A DNA stretch of 64,000 nt from contig JAAYOC010000036.1 in NCBI GenBank assembly GCA_012520505.1, positions 50,937-114,936 of the forward strand. The letters run 5' to 3'. How positions within the stretch are numbered: position 1 is the stretch's first letter; every line of letters starts with the position of its first letter. The DNA comes from Oscillospiraceae bacterium (GTDB lineage Bacteria; Bacillota; Clostridia; Oscillospirales; Acutalibacteraceae). The notes beneath the pieces were generated by a model. It was not told the origin of the DNA, did not search any database, and saw only the letters and a program-made list of their open reading frames with translations. Below are positions 1 to 10,287 of the stretch, one piece after another. A program made the translations under genes and the position numbers.

Positions 1-22
1 CATTTAAACTGTCCTCCAGTTT

Positions 23-757
23 TTAATATTGTCTGGCTCCAAAAATACTTGAGCCTATTCTTACCAAGTTTGCTCCTTCAAGAATTGCTTCATAATAATC
101 TGAAGACATTCCCATGGAGAGAATTTTCATATATATATTATCTATTTTTTTATATTCTATGTCAATAAATAGTTTCTTCATGTCGCTAAAATGTTGCCGC
201 AAAACTTTTTCGTCGTCACAAATTGGCGGAATTGTCATAAGTCCTTGAACTTTTATATTTGGAAGTTCTGAGATTTGATAACATAAGTCCGGGGCATTTT
301 CTATTGTCGTTCCAAATTTAGACTCCTCTCCACCAATATTTACCTCAATAAGCACATTTGTCGTTATTCCTTGTTTCTGTGACTGTTTTGAAATCTCTTT
401 TGCAACCTTTAATCTATCCACAGACTGAATAGTTGAAACTTCACCTACAACCTGTCTTACTTTATTAGTTTGGAGATGTCCTATGAGATGCACCTCTACA
501 TCATCAAGATGTAGTTTTGGTTTTTTTGAAAGAAGTTCCTGAACTCTATTTTCGCCAATTAAAGTTACACCACTGTTATCAATCACATGATTTATAAAGC
601 ATGGTTCAATAGTTTTTGTAACAACCATAAGGCGAATATCCTCAGCTGTTCGCCCACTTTTTATTGCAGCCTCATTTATTCGTTCTCTTACAATTTTTAG
701 ATTCTCATCTATTTTGGCACATTGCTGTTCTCTATACTCATTTAATAACTTTTCCAT
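23..757 (-). CDS. yggS: YggS/PLPBP family pyridoxal phosphate homeostasis protein
   Basis: Full ORF; motifs VTKT, IGENRVQE, HLIGHLQTNK; SD AAGGA upstream. Confidence 0.92.
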   Translation of the reverse strand: MEKLLNEYREQQCAKIDENLKIVRERINEAAIKSGRTAEDIRLMVVTKTIEPCFINHVIDNSGVTLIGENRVQELLSKKPKLHLDDVEVHLIGHLQTNKVRQVVGEVSTIQSVDRLKVAKEISKQSQKQGITTNVLIEVNIGGEESKFGTTIENAPDLCYQISELPNIKVQGLMTIPPICDDEKVLRQHFSDMKKLFIDIEYKKIDNIYMKILSMGMSSDYYEAILEGANLVRIGSSIFGARQY

Positions 758-1967
758 CGTATAAATCCTTGCCTTCCGTAATTACGTTATCATAGAGTCG
801 TACATATCCTTCTTCATTTGCATCTGACTTTGAAAGAATATAATCTTTCGCAGAATATATAATATTGATTTTTCTAAACTCAATTATATTTCCCTTTTGA
901 ATGAATACACCTTTTTCATCTCTTTCATTTACTCGAATTGCAGACACAGGGATTTTTATTCCTTTATATGAGTCTATAACTAGTTCTGCTGTTTCGTGAC
1001 GCAGGGAAGAAATATCTGAATTCATAAGATTGCAACTCAAAATTACAGCCGCCTCATCTCCGGTGTTTTCATTAATTGCATGAACTTTTGCTTTAATTGT
1101 ATTCACCGCGGAAAAAGGTAAGTTTACAGTGATAAAATCACCCACTTCAAGGTTTCCTATACGATTCGCATCTACCACACAAAGAAAATACCAAGTAAAT
1201 TCTGTAACCATTTTGCCAATTGCACCATCAGGCGTTTTTTCAGCCTTTGCTTTAAACACACTGTAAATATCATCAACTGTCAACTCTTCAACTTTACTAC
1301 AGTCAACTATTTGTTCGAGTCCATCAGTACCACTGATATAGTAACCGGACTGACCAGCCTTAACAGTTGCATGTTTGGTATTTTTATCTTTCAACCCTTC
1401 ATACTCAAATTTAAGTTCTTTAAGTTTCGTTTGAAAATCAAAATGCGATCCGGTAGCAATCTGTCTTGTCACAACTTGGTCACGAAGATTGTCAATACTG
1501 TCTGAAAGAAAAGCGAATCTTTCATTATCTACAGCTCTAACGTATTCCATGACTGCATTATCTATATAACCGTCAAGGTCGTTGATGTTAAAGGTATAGT
1601 TATCTGATTGGCTTGCAAGTCGGGTGTAACGCTCGATTTGCATTTCAAGGTCTCGAATTTTCAAATAATTATCTGCAGCTAAATCATCAGTGAAAATTAT
1701 TGCAACCTCTTGACCTTTTGCAACACGAGAGCCATCATCAACGACCGAAATGATTGTACCGGTCTTATCATTTATGATATATGTTTCATTTCTTGCAATA
1801 AAAGTTTCTGTTTCTAACACATCTTCAACCGTATACTCAAGAGCTACTTCAGTTTCAATCGGTGTATATGCAAGCATGAAAATTTGATAAACGACATAAG
1901 CAATAGCCAACAGCCCAAGAGCTAAAAGACCTAAACTTTTTACAAGTCTTTTTTCTTTTGCATTCAT
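738..1967 (-). CDS. HlyD-like membrane fusion/efflux adaptor domain protein
   Basis: N-terminal TM, then HlyD-like biotinyl/lipoyl barrel organisation; overlaps yggS; SD AAGGAG. Confidence 0.7.
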   Translation of the reverse strand: MNAKEKRLVKSLGLLALGLLAIAYVVYQIFMLAYTPIETEVALEYTVEDVLETETFIARNETYIINDKTGTIISVVDDGSRVAKGQEVAIIFTDDLAADNYLKIRDLEMQIERYTRLASQSDNYTFNINDLDGYIDNAVMEYVRAVDNERFAFLSDSIDNLRDQVVTRQIATGSHFDFQTKLKELKFEYEGLKDKNTKHATVKAGQSGYYISGTDGLEQIVDCSKVEELTVDDIYSVFKAKAEKTPDGAIGKMVTEFTWYFLCVVDANRIGNLEVGDFITVNLPFSAVNTIKAKVHAINENTGDEAAVILSCNLMNSDISSLRHETAELVIDSYKGIKIPVSAIRVNERDEKGVFIQKGNIIEFRKINIIYSAKDYILSKSDANEEGYVRLYDNVITEGKDLYDGKVIK

Positions 1968-2908
1968 GTGTTCATCTCCTTTTCAATAATTTCAATGGCT
2001 TCTTTTAAAATTTCTTTTTGCGTTTTTTCATCAATATAAAACCAATGAATTCTATCATTTCTTCTAAACCAAGTAAGCTGACGTTTTGCGTATCTTCTGG
2101 TACTCTGTTTTAGGCTTTCCAAACATTCTTCAAGAGTTTTCTCGCCGTTTACATATGGTACAAGCTCCTTAATGCCGATTGCCTGACAAGACGTGTTTCC
2201 GAGCGATTTATACTCTTTCACTTCATCAAGCAACCCATTTTCAAGCATGTCATCTATTCTTTTGTTTATACGGTCGTATAAATATTCTCTATTTTTCACA
2301 TTTAGTCCAATATAAATAGCCTTATATTTTGACGGATTTTTCCTTGACTCTTTAACCTGATGAGTAATCGTGTAACCGGTCGTGTAATAAACTTTAAGTG
2401 CACGGGCTACCCTTGCCACATTATTTATATGAATTCTATCTGCACTTTCAGGGTCAACTTCTTTTAATCTCTCGTACATTTCAGCAGGAGTTAAACCCTC
2501 TATTTCTTTACAAAATTTCTCCTCAACACCGGTCTTATCAACTTCAAGAAATTCTATATTATCGATTAAAGCATCCAAGTAAAGTCCTGTACCCCCAACT
2601 AAAACTACTCTTTTACCACGAACATCAATATCTTTTATAATTTCGTCAGCAAGTCTCTTATATTTTGCAACACTCATTTCTTCATCTAAAGGAATAGCTG
2701 AAATCATATGATGTGGAACACCCTGCATTTCAGAAAACGTCGGTTTTGCTGTTGCAATATCCATACCCTCATAAAGTTGCATTGAATCGAAAGATAATAT
2801 CTCGGCATCAAAATGTTTTGCAAGTTCTACAGCCAATGTAGTTTTTCCGGATGCAGTAGGTCCGACTACTGCAATAACAGAAATCATTTTAGTTTCTTCT
2901 TGTTTCAT
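1964..2908 (-). CDS. miaA: tRNA dimethylallyltransferase
   Basis: GPTASGKT P-loop, DSMQLYEGMDIATAKP, TRRYAKRQLTWFR. Confidence 0.97.
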   Translation of the reverse strand: MKQEETKMISVIAVVGPTASGKTTLAVELAKHFDAEILSFDSMQLYEGMDIATAKPTFSEMQGVPHHMISAIPLDEEMSVAKYKRLADEIIKDIDVRGKRVVLVGGTGLYLDALIDNIEFLEVDKTGVEEKFCKEIEGLTPAEMYERLKEVDPESADRIHINNVARVARALKVYYTTGYTITHQVKESRKNPSKYKAIYIGLNVKNREYLYDRINKRIDDMLENGLLDEVKEYKSLGNTSCQAIGIKELVPYVNGEKTLEECLESLKQSTRRYAKRQLTWFRRNDRIHWFYIDEKTQKEILKEAIEIIEKEMNT

Positions 2909-4238
2909 ATTCCTTTGCTCTCCTTAGGAGCTCTGTCTTTTCATTTTTTAACTCGCCATCCATTACTTCTCTTAAAAGATTTTTCAATATGCGACCAAGC
3001 TTTGGGCCACTTTTAAAACCTGCCTCCATTAAATCTGTACCGGTAATGTCAAGATCTTTTAGTGTAAAACATTCACTCTCGTCATTTAAGATTTCCTCAA
3101 CAGCCTTTTCTACGGCGTGGAGTTCTTCTAATGGGCGCGCGTACTTTGGGTTGTGTGCCAGACTGTCACCGCGCTTTACTTTCATAAGTTTGCGCAATAA
3201 GTCCGGCCCAAATTTATTCAGGCGACGGCGTATGATTTTTTTCTCCTCCGTAATCGGGTAATCATGGTACTTAACGAGTGCTAAAACATTGTCGTACATT
3301 TCGTTCGAAAGTCTAAGACGTTTTAATGCCTTCGCCGCAAGAACCGCACTATCTTTAGCGTGCCCATAAAAATGGCCCACGCCGTTATCATCTGTAAAAT
3401 ACGTACTTGGCTTTCCGATATCATGTAAAAGCAAGGCTAAACGAACTTCCACATCTGGCTCTGAAAGCCCTACTGAATAAGCTGTATGGTCATAAACATC
3501 ATAAATATGGTGTTTATTATTTTGTTCAAAATCAAAACTTGGTTTAAGTTCCGGAATAATTATTCCAAAAATATCTCTGTATTCAATTAAAATCTTTGTT
3601 ACCCGCTCGCCTACTCCACATATGAACTTTAAAAGTTCTACCGTAATGCGTTCGGCCGCAACATTATTTAAAAGTTCTGCGTTTCGTTTAATACTTTTTT
3701 CAGTCTCGCTCTCTATACAAAAATCAAGAGTGGCAGAAAAACGAAGCGCACGAAAGATGCGAAGAGCATCTTCCTGAAACCGCTTATCCGGGTTGCCTAC
3801 ACTACGTATAAGTTTTCGTTCTAAATCTCCGATTCCGTCAAATTCATCTATGACACCGGTTTCATCCGAATACGCAAGCGCATTGATTGTAAAATCTCTG
3901 CGAGCTAAATCTTCTTTAAGACTTCTTGTAAATGTTACAGCAGACGGATGTCTGCTATCATAATATTCTCCATCGATTCTATATGTCGTAATCTCAACAG
4001 GTTGTTTTTCTATTAGGACCGTAACCGTACCATACTTTATTCCCGTTTCGATTACTTTAAAATCTAAAAATACTTCCCTTACTTCATTTGGCAAAGCACT
4101 TGTAGTAATATCCCAATCCTTTGGAACAGTGCCAAGTAAACTATCTCTAACACAACCACCAACGGCAAATGCCTCAAAGCCGGCATCTACCAGCAAAGAA
4201 ATTGCATTATTTACATATGTTGGAAGTTTAATTTTCAA
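2889..4238 (-). CDS. cca: CCA tRNA nucleotidyltransferase with HD domain
   Basis: GGCVRDSLLGTVPKDWDITT, RRDFTINALAY, HDIGKP. Confidence 0.95.
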   Translation of the reverse strand: MKIKLPTYVNNAISLLVDAGFEAFAVGGCVRDSLLGTVPKDWDITTSALPNEVREVFLDFKVIETGIKYGTVTVLIEKQPVEITTYRIDGEYYDSRHPSAVTFTRSLKEDLARRDFTINALAYSDETGVIDEFDGIGDLERKLIRSVGNPDKRFQEDALRIFRALRFSATLDFCIESETEKSIKRNAELLNNVAAERITVELLKFICGVGERVTKILIEYRDIFGIIIPELKPSFDFEQNNKHHIYDVYDHTAYSVGLSEPDVEVRLALLLHDIGKPSTYFTDDNGVGHFYGHAKDSAVLAAKALKRLRLSNEMYDNVLALVKYHDYPITEEKKIIRRRLNKFGPDLLRKLMKVKRGDSLAHNPKYARPLEELHAVEKAVEEILNDESECFTLKDLDITGTDLMEAGFKSGPKLGRILKNLLREVMDGELKNEKTELLRRAKEYETRRN

Positions 4239-4334
4239 TACACTATTCCTCTACAAGTTATTTCGCTGATTCAAGACAATTATGAAATTCCTCAATTACA
4301 AGTCCTACCTATGTTTTCCTACAAACTCCATTAG

Positions 4335-5369
4335 TTATTTATGTTTTCTTACCATTGCCAGTTCAATAATTAATTTTTCAATAATCACTGTCCTATCATC
4401 AAAGGTATTTTTACATTTCTCATCTGCAACACCTAACACCTCAAGTGCTCGGCGAAGATCCAAAACGGTATATTTACGTGCTCTTTTTGATGCATTATTT
4501 AATCTGTAAGGACTCTTATACACACCCGAAAAAGCACCCTTTATACCCTCATAACCTTTAGCTGCACTTTCTGCAACTTTTACCCGGTACATATCAATAT
4601 ACGCTGAAGCGATTGAGCCAATAATAAGTTCAGGTGCCGTTTTCTGTTCAAAAAGAACTTGAAGTTGGGAAAATGCCATATCAAAATTATTTGAAAGTAA
4701 AGCATCTACTACCTTAAAAGTCGTTGCTTCAAGTGTTTTTACACAAATTACATCTATATCCTCTTTTGAAATGCTCTTTGTATACGAGCAAAGCTTTGCA
4801 ACTTCATTTAAAATAGTTGCAACATCATTACCAACAGTTTCAATAAGGTACATTGCTGTACTGTTATCTATTTGCCTTTCACGGCGCTTACATTCAATCA
4901 AAATATACTTAATTAAATCACTGTCACTTCTTTTATCAATGGTACAAACAGCACCGTTTGCCTCTATTAGCTTTCTAATTTCTTTTATATCATCAGACCT
5001 GCCTGAAAGTTCCTTCGTATCCTGCCAAAAAATTAATGTACAGGTATCCGGAAGATCAGATAAAAGAGTTAAAAATTTTTTCCTCTCATCTTCTACCGAA
5101 TCCGAAAACGGATAATCCTTTACAAAAACACAGGTGCGTTCTGCCATAACCGGAAGTGCTTCAACACATGTCATTATTTCATCAGGTGTAATATCCTCAC
5201 CTTTTAGTACATGCTTGTTAAATGCCTCAAAGCCGGCAGGTACAACACTGTCGGCGAGAAGTTTTGCATATTTTTGTTTCAAATAAGGTTCATTTCCTTC
5301 AATCAAATAGACCTTGTGAAAATCACCTTTTTTGATATTTTCTCTTAGGTTTCTTAAATCGTAATACAT
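4335..5369 (-). CDS. holA: DNA polymerase III subunit delta
   Basis: HolA-like sequence (KVYLIEGNEPYLKQKY...); no SD, -10 TATAAT 6 nt before ATG. Confidence 0.88.
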   Translation of the reverse strand: MYYDLRNLRENIKKGDFHKVYLIEGNEPYLKQKYAKLLADSVVPAGFEAFNKHVLKGEDITPDEIMTCVEALPVMAERTCVFVKDYPFSDSVEDERKKFLTLLSDLPDTCTLIFWQDTKELSGRSDDIKEIRKLIEANGAVCTIDKRSDSDLIKYILIECKRRERQIDNSTAMYLIETVGNDVATILNEVAKLCSYTKSISKEDIDVICVKTLEATTFKVVDALLSNNFDMAFSQLQVLFEQKTAPELIIGSIASAYIDMYRVKVAESAAKGYEGIKGAFSGVYKSPYRLNNASKRARKYTVLDLRRALEVLGVADEKCKNTFDDRTVIIEKLIIELAMVRKHK

Positions 5370-5400
5370 ACGTGTATTATATAATATAGACGCTATAATT

Positions 5401-6963
5401 TCAACGTAGGAAGACCAACATATTGTACGTAAAAATGGAACTACAAAGAATCAATAAACTTAGAATTACAGTTAAACGAATATTGCAATTTTTCTCACCT
5501 TTACATAAAAATGCGAAACCCCAAAGAAATAAAACTGCAGCTAACGTAATTAACATATAATTACTTCCTATTTTTGCACTTGCAAAACTAATTTTTGAAA
5601 ACTGTTCTGTCACAAAAACTATAAATTTTACTATAAGACCGGACACTAAAAACAACGGTTCTTCAAATACACTAATTAAAGGAATTAAAGAGACAAGGAT
5701 AGCCACTCCACCTAGCAAAATAGAAAAGGATGCGAATGTCGTCACAAACAAGTTCGTCAACGGTGAAATTAAAGAGGCCTCACCTATAAACAAAACCATA
5801 AATGGTAACGTGAAAATAAAAGCTGAAATTGAAACAGATATAACTGCTAAAACACCTTCAATTTTTTGTCGAATTTTAAAATTATGAATATATTTTTTTA
5901 GTTTTTCTCTTTGAAGCTTGTGTAATTTTGGATTGATTAAAAGAATTCCAAGAGTTGAAAAAAACGACAATAAAAACCCTATATCCATTACAGCAAAAGG
6001 GTCTGCTAAAACTATTAATGTTGCTGCTCCACCTAAAGAATTTAAACTATCAGCCTCTCTTAATATCAGCTTTGAAATAAAGAAAAAGATAAGCATGATC
6101 GATGCTCTAATTGTACTTCTAGCAAAACCCGTTAAAGCCAAAAACCCCAATATGAAAAGAATTGCAAAGGCTGAAGATAAACGCTTTCCTAAGCCAAACC
6201 TTAAAAATTGTCTGTATATAATCATCGACCAAAGCGATGTATGAAATCCTGAAACTGAAAGCAGATGAACTACCCCTGTAACTTTAAAACTATCGTAAAT
6301 ATCATCTTCAATTTCAGTTTTATCTCCCATTAACATTCCTATCAAAACATCTGCATATTTTGAGGGAAGATGATTATAAATTGTGGTTTTAATATATATC
6401 CTCATATCCTCAAATATACTACCGTTTCCTGTGGTAACTTTTATTTTTTCATAGGTATACGTGCCTATATAAACTCCTTTAGCTTTTTGATAATTCAAAA
6501 CGAAAATTTTGCCATTAAAATCTACTAAATCACCCACTTGACCGTTAAAGGTTTTTGAAGAAAGGCGAACCTTATACCCCTCATCAGTTTTAATTGTAAA
6601 TTTCTGTGGTTCAATCTTTATAATTTCCCCGGTTATATGTTGCGTTGTGCCCTCCATTTTCACAATCGGTTTGTAAATCAGCTCTGTTTTTAAAATAAAG
6701 CTTAAGGTTATTATCGCGATTGATATAAGTGAAACTAAAACAGAATTATTTCCAATCATATTTACTGATTTATTTTTGCTTTTATCTAAAGATAGAGTTT
6801 TGTTTTCAATTGGCAAAATTCCACCCCTGATAAGCAAAAAATTTAAAAGAATTAATATGATAGAAGCAATGAAGATATATTTTGCAACAATGTCTGTTGT
6901 CAAATTTATTATCAAAAGTGCCCATATCATTGAAAGTCCCATAAGTAGTAAAGGTGTCGACAT
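5401..6963 (-). CDS. comEC: ComEC/Rec2 family competence membrane protein
   Basis: GDKTEIEDDIYDSFKVTGVVHLLSVSGFH, multiple TM helices; start uncertain (no SD). Confidence 0.88.
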   Translation of the reverse strand: MSTPLLLMGLSMIWALLIINLTTDIVAKYIFIASIILILLNFLLIRGGILPIENKTLSLDKSKNKSVNMIGNNSVLVSLISIAIITLSFILKTELIYKPIVKMEGTTQHITGEIIKIEPQKFTIKTDEGYKVRLSSKTFNGQVGDLVDFNGKIFVLNYQKAKGVYIGTYTYEKIKVTTGNGSIFEDMRIYIKTTIYNHLPSKYADVLIGMLMGDKTEIEDDIYDSFKVTGVVHLLSVSGFHTSLWSMIIYRQFLRFGLGKRLSSAFAILFILGFLALTGFARSTIRASIMLIFFFISKLILREADSLNSLGGAATLIVLADPFAVMDIGFLLSFFSTLGILLINPKLHKLQREKLKKYIHNFKIRQKIEGVLAVISVSISAFIFTLPFMVLFIGEASLISPLTNLFVTTFASFSILLGGVAILVSLIPLISVFEEPLFLVSGLIVKFIVFVTEQFSKISFASAKIGSNYMLITLAAVLFLWGFAFLCKGEKNCNIRLTVILSLLILCSSIFTYNMLVFLR

Positions 6964-6964
6964 A

Positions 6965-7004
6965 AAAACAGCAGTCCCAACATAAAAATTTGGACTGCTG
7001 TTTT
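6965..7004 (-). terminator. Intrinsic terminator of hinT transcript, abutting comEC start
   Basis: Perfect 13-bp arms AAAACAGCAGTCC/GGACTGCTGTTTT, T5 on minus strand. Confidence 0.75.
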
Positions 7005-7046
7005 GCTATCTTAAGTTTGTTATCTTAAATTTGTTGTTTTAAATTT
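7005..7046. repeat. 3 x 14-bp degenerate tandem repeat (gctatcttaagttt / gttatcttaaattt / gttgttttaaattt)
   Basis: Direct reading. Confidence 0.85.
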
Positions 7047-7131
7047 TTATTTTTTCATCTAAACTAAATTATTTAACTTAAATCCAAAATCAACATAAAT
7101 AGTCTTAACTTGCCTAATTTGCTTTCCGCTA

Positions 7132-7473
7132 TCAACCCGGAGGCCATTTCATATTCCTACCACCAATTATATGAAAATGGAGATGTGGTACTGTTTGCTG
7201 ACCATATTCGCCTATGTTAGATACAACTCTGTATCCTTCTTCTGCAATTCCCTCTTCTTTAGCAATTTTTGAAATTACCGTGAAAATATGTCCAACTGTA
7301 TCCTTATTAGCATCGTTAATTTCGTTTACTGACTGGATATGTTCCTTTGGAATTACAAGAATATGTGTCGGTCCCTGTGGAGAAATATCTCTAAAGGCAT
7401 AACATTTATCATCTTCATAAACTTTGGTTGAAGGAATATCACCGTTTATAATTTTACAAAACAAGCAATCCAT
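7132..7473 (-). CDS. hinT: HIT family (histidine triad) protein
   Basis: MDCLFCKIINGDIPSTKVYED, HLHFHIIGG; SD AAAGGAG before ATG at 7473. Confidence 0.93.
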   Translation of the reverse strand: MDCLFCKIINGDIPSTKVYEDDKCYAFRDISPQGPTHILVIPKEHIQSVNEINDANKDTVGHIFTVISKIAKEEGIAEEGYRVVSNIGEYGQQTVPHLHFHIIGGRNMKWPPG

Positions 7474-7583
7474 AAATAATTTTCTCTCCTTTGTATCTTT
7501 TGTCAATATTTTGAGGTATGAGCGGTCGAAAAGTCGGTATAAAAGGTTTAATTTAAGACTACTTTTACTAATTCAAAGCTTTT

Positions 7584-7646
7584 TTTGTTTTAATTATTCT
7601 AATTGTTTTAATTGTTTTAATTGTTTTAATTGTTTTAATTATTTCA
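7584..7646. repeat. 9-bp tandem repeat (attgtttta), 4 perfect plus degenerate units at alaS 3' end
   Basis: Perfect units 7602-7637. Confidence 0.9.
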
Positions 7647-10272
7647 ACATTTTTAAAAGAAGGTCTTCAGTAGCCTCAAGAGCTTCGTCTATTTTTGAAA
7701 CATCCTTACCACCCGCCATTGCACTATCAGGTTTTCCGCCGCCGCCACCACCGGCAACCTCTGCAATTGCACGAACAAGATTTCCGGCATGTGCGCCCTT
7801 TGTCACAGCAGCTTTGCCACAACTACAAGCAAAACTTAATCTACCTTCAGAAACAGATGCTAAAACAACTACAATGTTTTCATCTGTTTCTTTTGCTGTA
7901 TCTGCCATTGTTCTAAGGTCAGCACCTTGAACACCATCTACTTTTGAAACTATGAGCTTAACACCTTTTACATCTTTTGCTTCGCCAAGCATATCTTTTG
8001 CAGAAGCTGCCGCAATCTTAGCACTCAGTTCTTCAACTTGTTTTTCCGCTGCCTTTAAGCTCGCTGCCATTGCTGCAACCTTTAAGTCAAGTTCATTGAT
8101 ATTTGAAAGTTTAATTGCAACTGCAGTCTTTGTGATAAGAGCATTCTTTTCTTCAATATATTTAAGAACACCTGTCCCTGTTACAGCCTCAATACGACGA
8201 ATACCCGCTGCAATTGAAGATTCTGAAACAATCTTATAAAGACCAAGAGTCCCTGTTCTGTCTACATGAGTACCACCGCATAATTCAATTGAATACCCCT
8301 CTATTTTAACAACACGAACGGCATCGCCATATTTTTCACCAAAGAATGCCATTGCGCCCATAGCTTTTGCTTCCTCAATTGTCGTTTCAATCGTTTCAAC
8401 AGGAAGGTTTTCTAGAATAATTTCGTTTACCTTTTTTTCTACTGCCTTAATTTCTTCACTTGTCATTGCTGAAAAATGTGAAAAATCAAAACGAGCAACT
8501 GTAGGACCTACAAATGAACCTGCTTGTTCAACATGTGAACCAAGCACTTCTCTAAGTGCTGCTTGTAAAAGATGGGCGGAAGTATGATTTCTCATTGTAG
8601 CTTTACGAATTTTCATATCTACTGATGCAGTAACGGATACATCCCTTCTAAGAAAGCCATCTGTCACTACGCCTATATGAAGATACACGCCGCTAGGTGT
8701 CTTTATTGTGTCATTTATTTCAACTGTGAAACCTTCTGAAATGAGAGTCCCTACATCGCCGACCTGTCCGCCGGATTCAGCATAAAATGCCGTTTTATCA
8801 AGAATTACAGCAACTTTATCGCCAATATCTGCATCATCTACAAGTTTGTTATCCTTAATAATTCCAAGAATAGTTGATTTTGTTTCAAATTCTGTGTAAC
8901 CGAAAAATTCTGTTTTTGCAAAATTCTTCGTCAAATCTTCATTGCCTTTCCAAGCTTCAGCCACAGATTTTGCTGCCGCATCTGCCTTTGCGCGCTTTTT
9001 CTGTTCATCCAGAAGTTCATAAAATTTATCTTCATCAACAGTCATTTTATATTCCTCCAGTATCTCTTTCGTAAGATCTATTGGGAAACCAAAAGTGTCT
9101 TGAAGTTTAAATGCGTCTTCACCGGAAAGCATTTTAGAATCAGCATTTTCAATGAGCTCCATAAGCAAAGCTGTTCCGGTGTCAATTGTTTTATTAAAGT
9201 TTTCTTCTTCGGAATTGATAACTTTCATAATAAAATCATGCTTCTCAACAAGATTTGGATATGCATCTTTATTCTCATTAATTACAACTTTCGCAACATC
9301 CGTTAAAAACGTATGGTCGATTCCAAGCAGCCTACCATGACGAGCAGCTCGTCTAAGAAGCCTACGAAGTACATATCCTCTACCTTCATTTGAAGGCATA
9401 ATACCATCTGAAATCATAAATGTTATGCTTCTTATGTGATCTGCAATTACACGAAGAGATACATCGTTTCCTTCGTTATCGTGATATTTCACTCCTGCAA
9501 TTTCAGAAGCTTTCTTTATAATATTTTGAATTGTATCGACTTCAAAAATATTACTTGTACCCTGTATTACACACGCAAGTCTTTCAATACCCATACCTGT
9601 GTCTATATTTGGATTTTCAAGTGGTGTGTAATTATTATTTCCGTCATTTTCAAACTGAGTAAATACTAGGTTCCAAACTTCCATATAACGGTCACATTCA
9701 CAACCTACCTTACAGTTTGGATCACCACAGCCATATTCGGCACCACGGTCAAAATAAATTTCTGAACAAGGACCACAAGGACCTTGCCCGTGTTCCCAGA
9801 AATTGTCTTTCTTACCAAGTCTTGCTATATGCGATGGATCTACTCCGACATCATCAGTCCAAATCTTATATGCTTCATCATCTTCCTCGTATACACTGCA
9901 ATAAAGAAGATTTTCCGGAATTTCAAGCGTTTTTGTCAAAAATTCCCAAGCCCACCAGCAAGCTTCTAATTTAAAATAATCTCCAAAAGAGAAATTTCCA
10001 AGCATTTCAAAATACGTGCCATGGCGTGCAGTTTTACCGACACTTTCAATGTCCGGTGTTCTAATGCACTTTTGGCACGTAACAATTCTCTTTTTTGGCG
10101 GTTCAACTTCACCTGTGAAATATTTCTTCATAGGTGCCATACCGGAATTTATCAAAAGCAAACTCTTGTCACCTTGTGGTACAAGAGAAAAACTTTCAAG
10201 TCTTAAATGTTCCTTGCTCTCAAAAAAGCTTAAAAACTTTTCTCTAAGCTCATTTAATCCTGTCCATTGCAT
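7639..10272 (-). CDS. alaS: Alanyl-tRNA synthetase
   Basis: LINSGMAPMKKYF, RTPDIESVGKTARHGTYFEMLGNFSFGDYF, HTSAHLLQ, ELCGGTHV. Confidence 0.98.
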   Translation of the reverse strand: MQWTGLNELREKFLSFFESKEHLRLESFSLVPQGDKSLLLINSGMAPMKKYFTGEVEPPKKRIVTCQKCIRTPDIESVGKTARHGTYFEMLGNFSFGDYFKLEACWWAWEFLTKTLEIPENLLYCSVYEEDDEAYKIWTDDVGVDPSHIARLGKKDNFWEHGQGPCGPCSEIYFDRGAEYGCGDPNCKVGCECDRYMEVWNLVFTQFENDGNNNYTPLENPNIDTGMGIERLACVIQGTSNIFEVDTIQNIIKKASEIAGVKYHDNEGNDVSLRVIADHIRSITFMISDGIMPSNEGRGYVLRRLLRRAARHGRLLGIDHTFLTDVAKVVINENKDAYPNLVEKHDFIMKVINSEEENFNKTIDTGTALLMELIENADSKMLSGEDAFKLQDTFGFPIDLTKEILEEYKMTVDEDKFYELLDEQKKRAKADAAAKSVAEAWKGNEDLTKNFAKTEFFGYTEFETKSTILGIIKDNKLVDDADIGDKVAVILDKTAFYAESGGQVGDVGTLISEGFTVEINDTIKTPSGVYLHIGVVTDGFLRRDVSVTASVDMKIRKATMRNHTSAHLLQAALREVLGSHVEQAGSFVGPTVARFDFSHFSAMTSEEIKAVEKKVNEIILENLPVETIETTIEEAKAMGAMAFFGEKYGDAVRVVKIEGYSIELCGGTHVDRTGTLGLYKIVSESSIAAGIRRIEAVTGTGVLKYIEEKNALITKTAVAIKLSNINELDLKVAAMAASLKAAEKQVEELSAKIAAASAKDMLGEAKDVKGVKLIVSKVDGVQGADLRTMADTAKETDENIVVVLASVSEGRLSFACSCGKAAVTKGAHAGNLVRAIAEVAGGGGGGKPDSAMAGGKDVSKIDEALEATEDLLLKMLK

Positions 10273-10287
10273 GTATGTTGATTCTCC

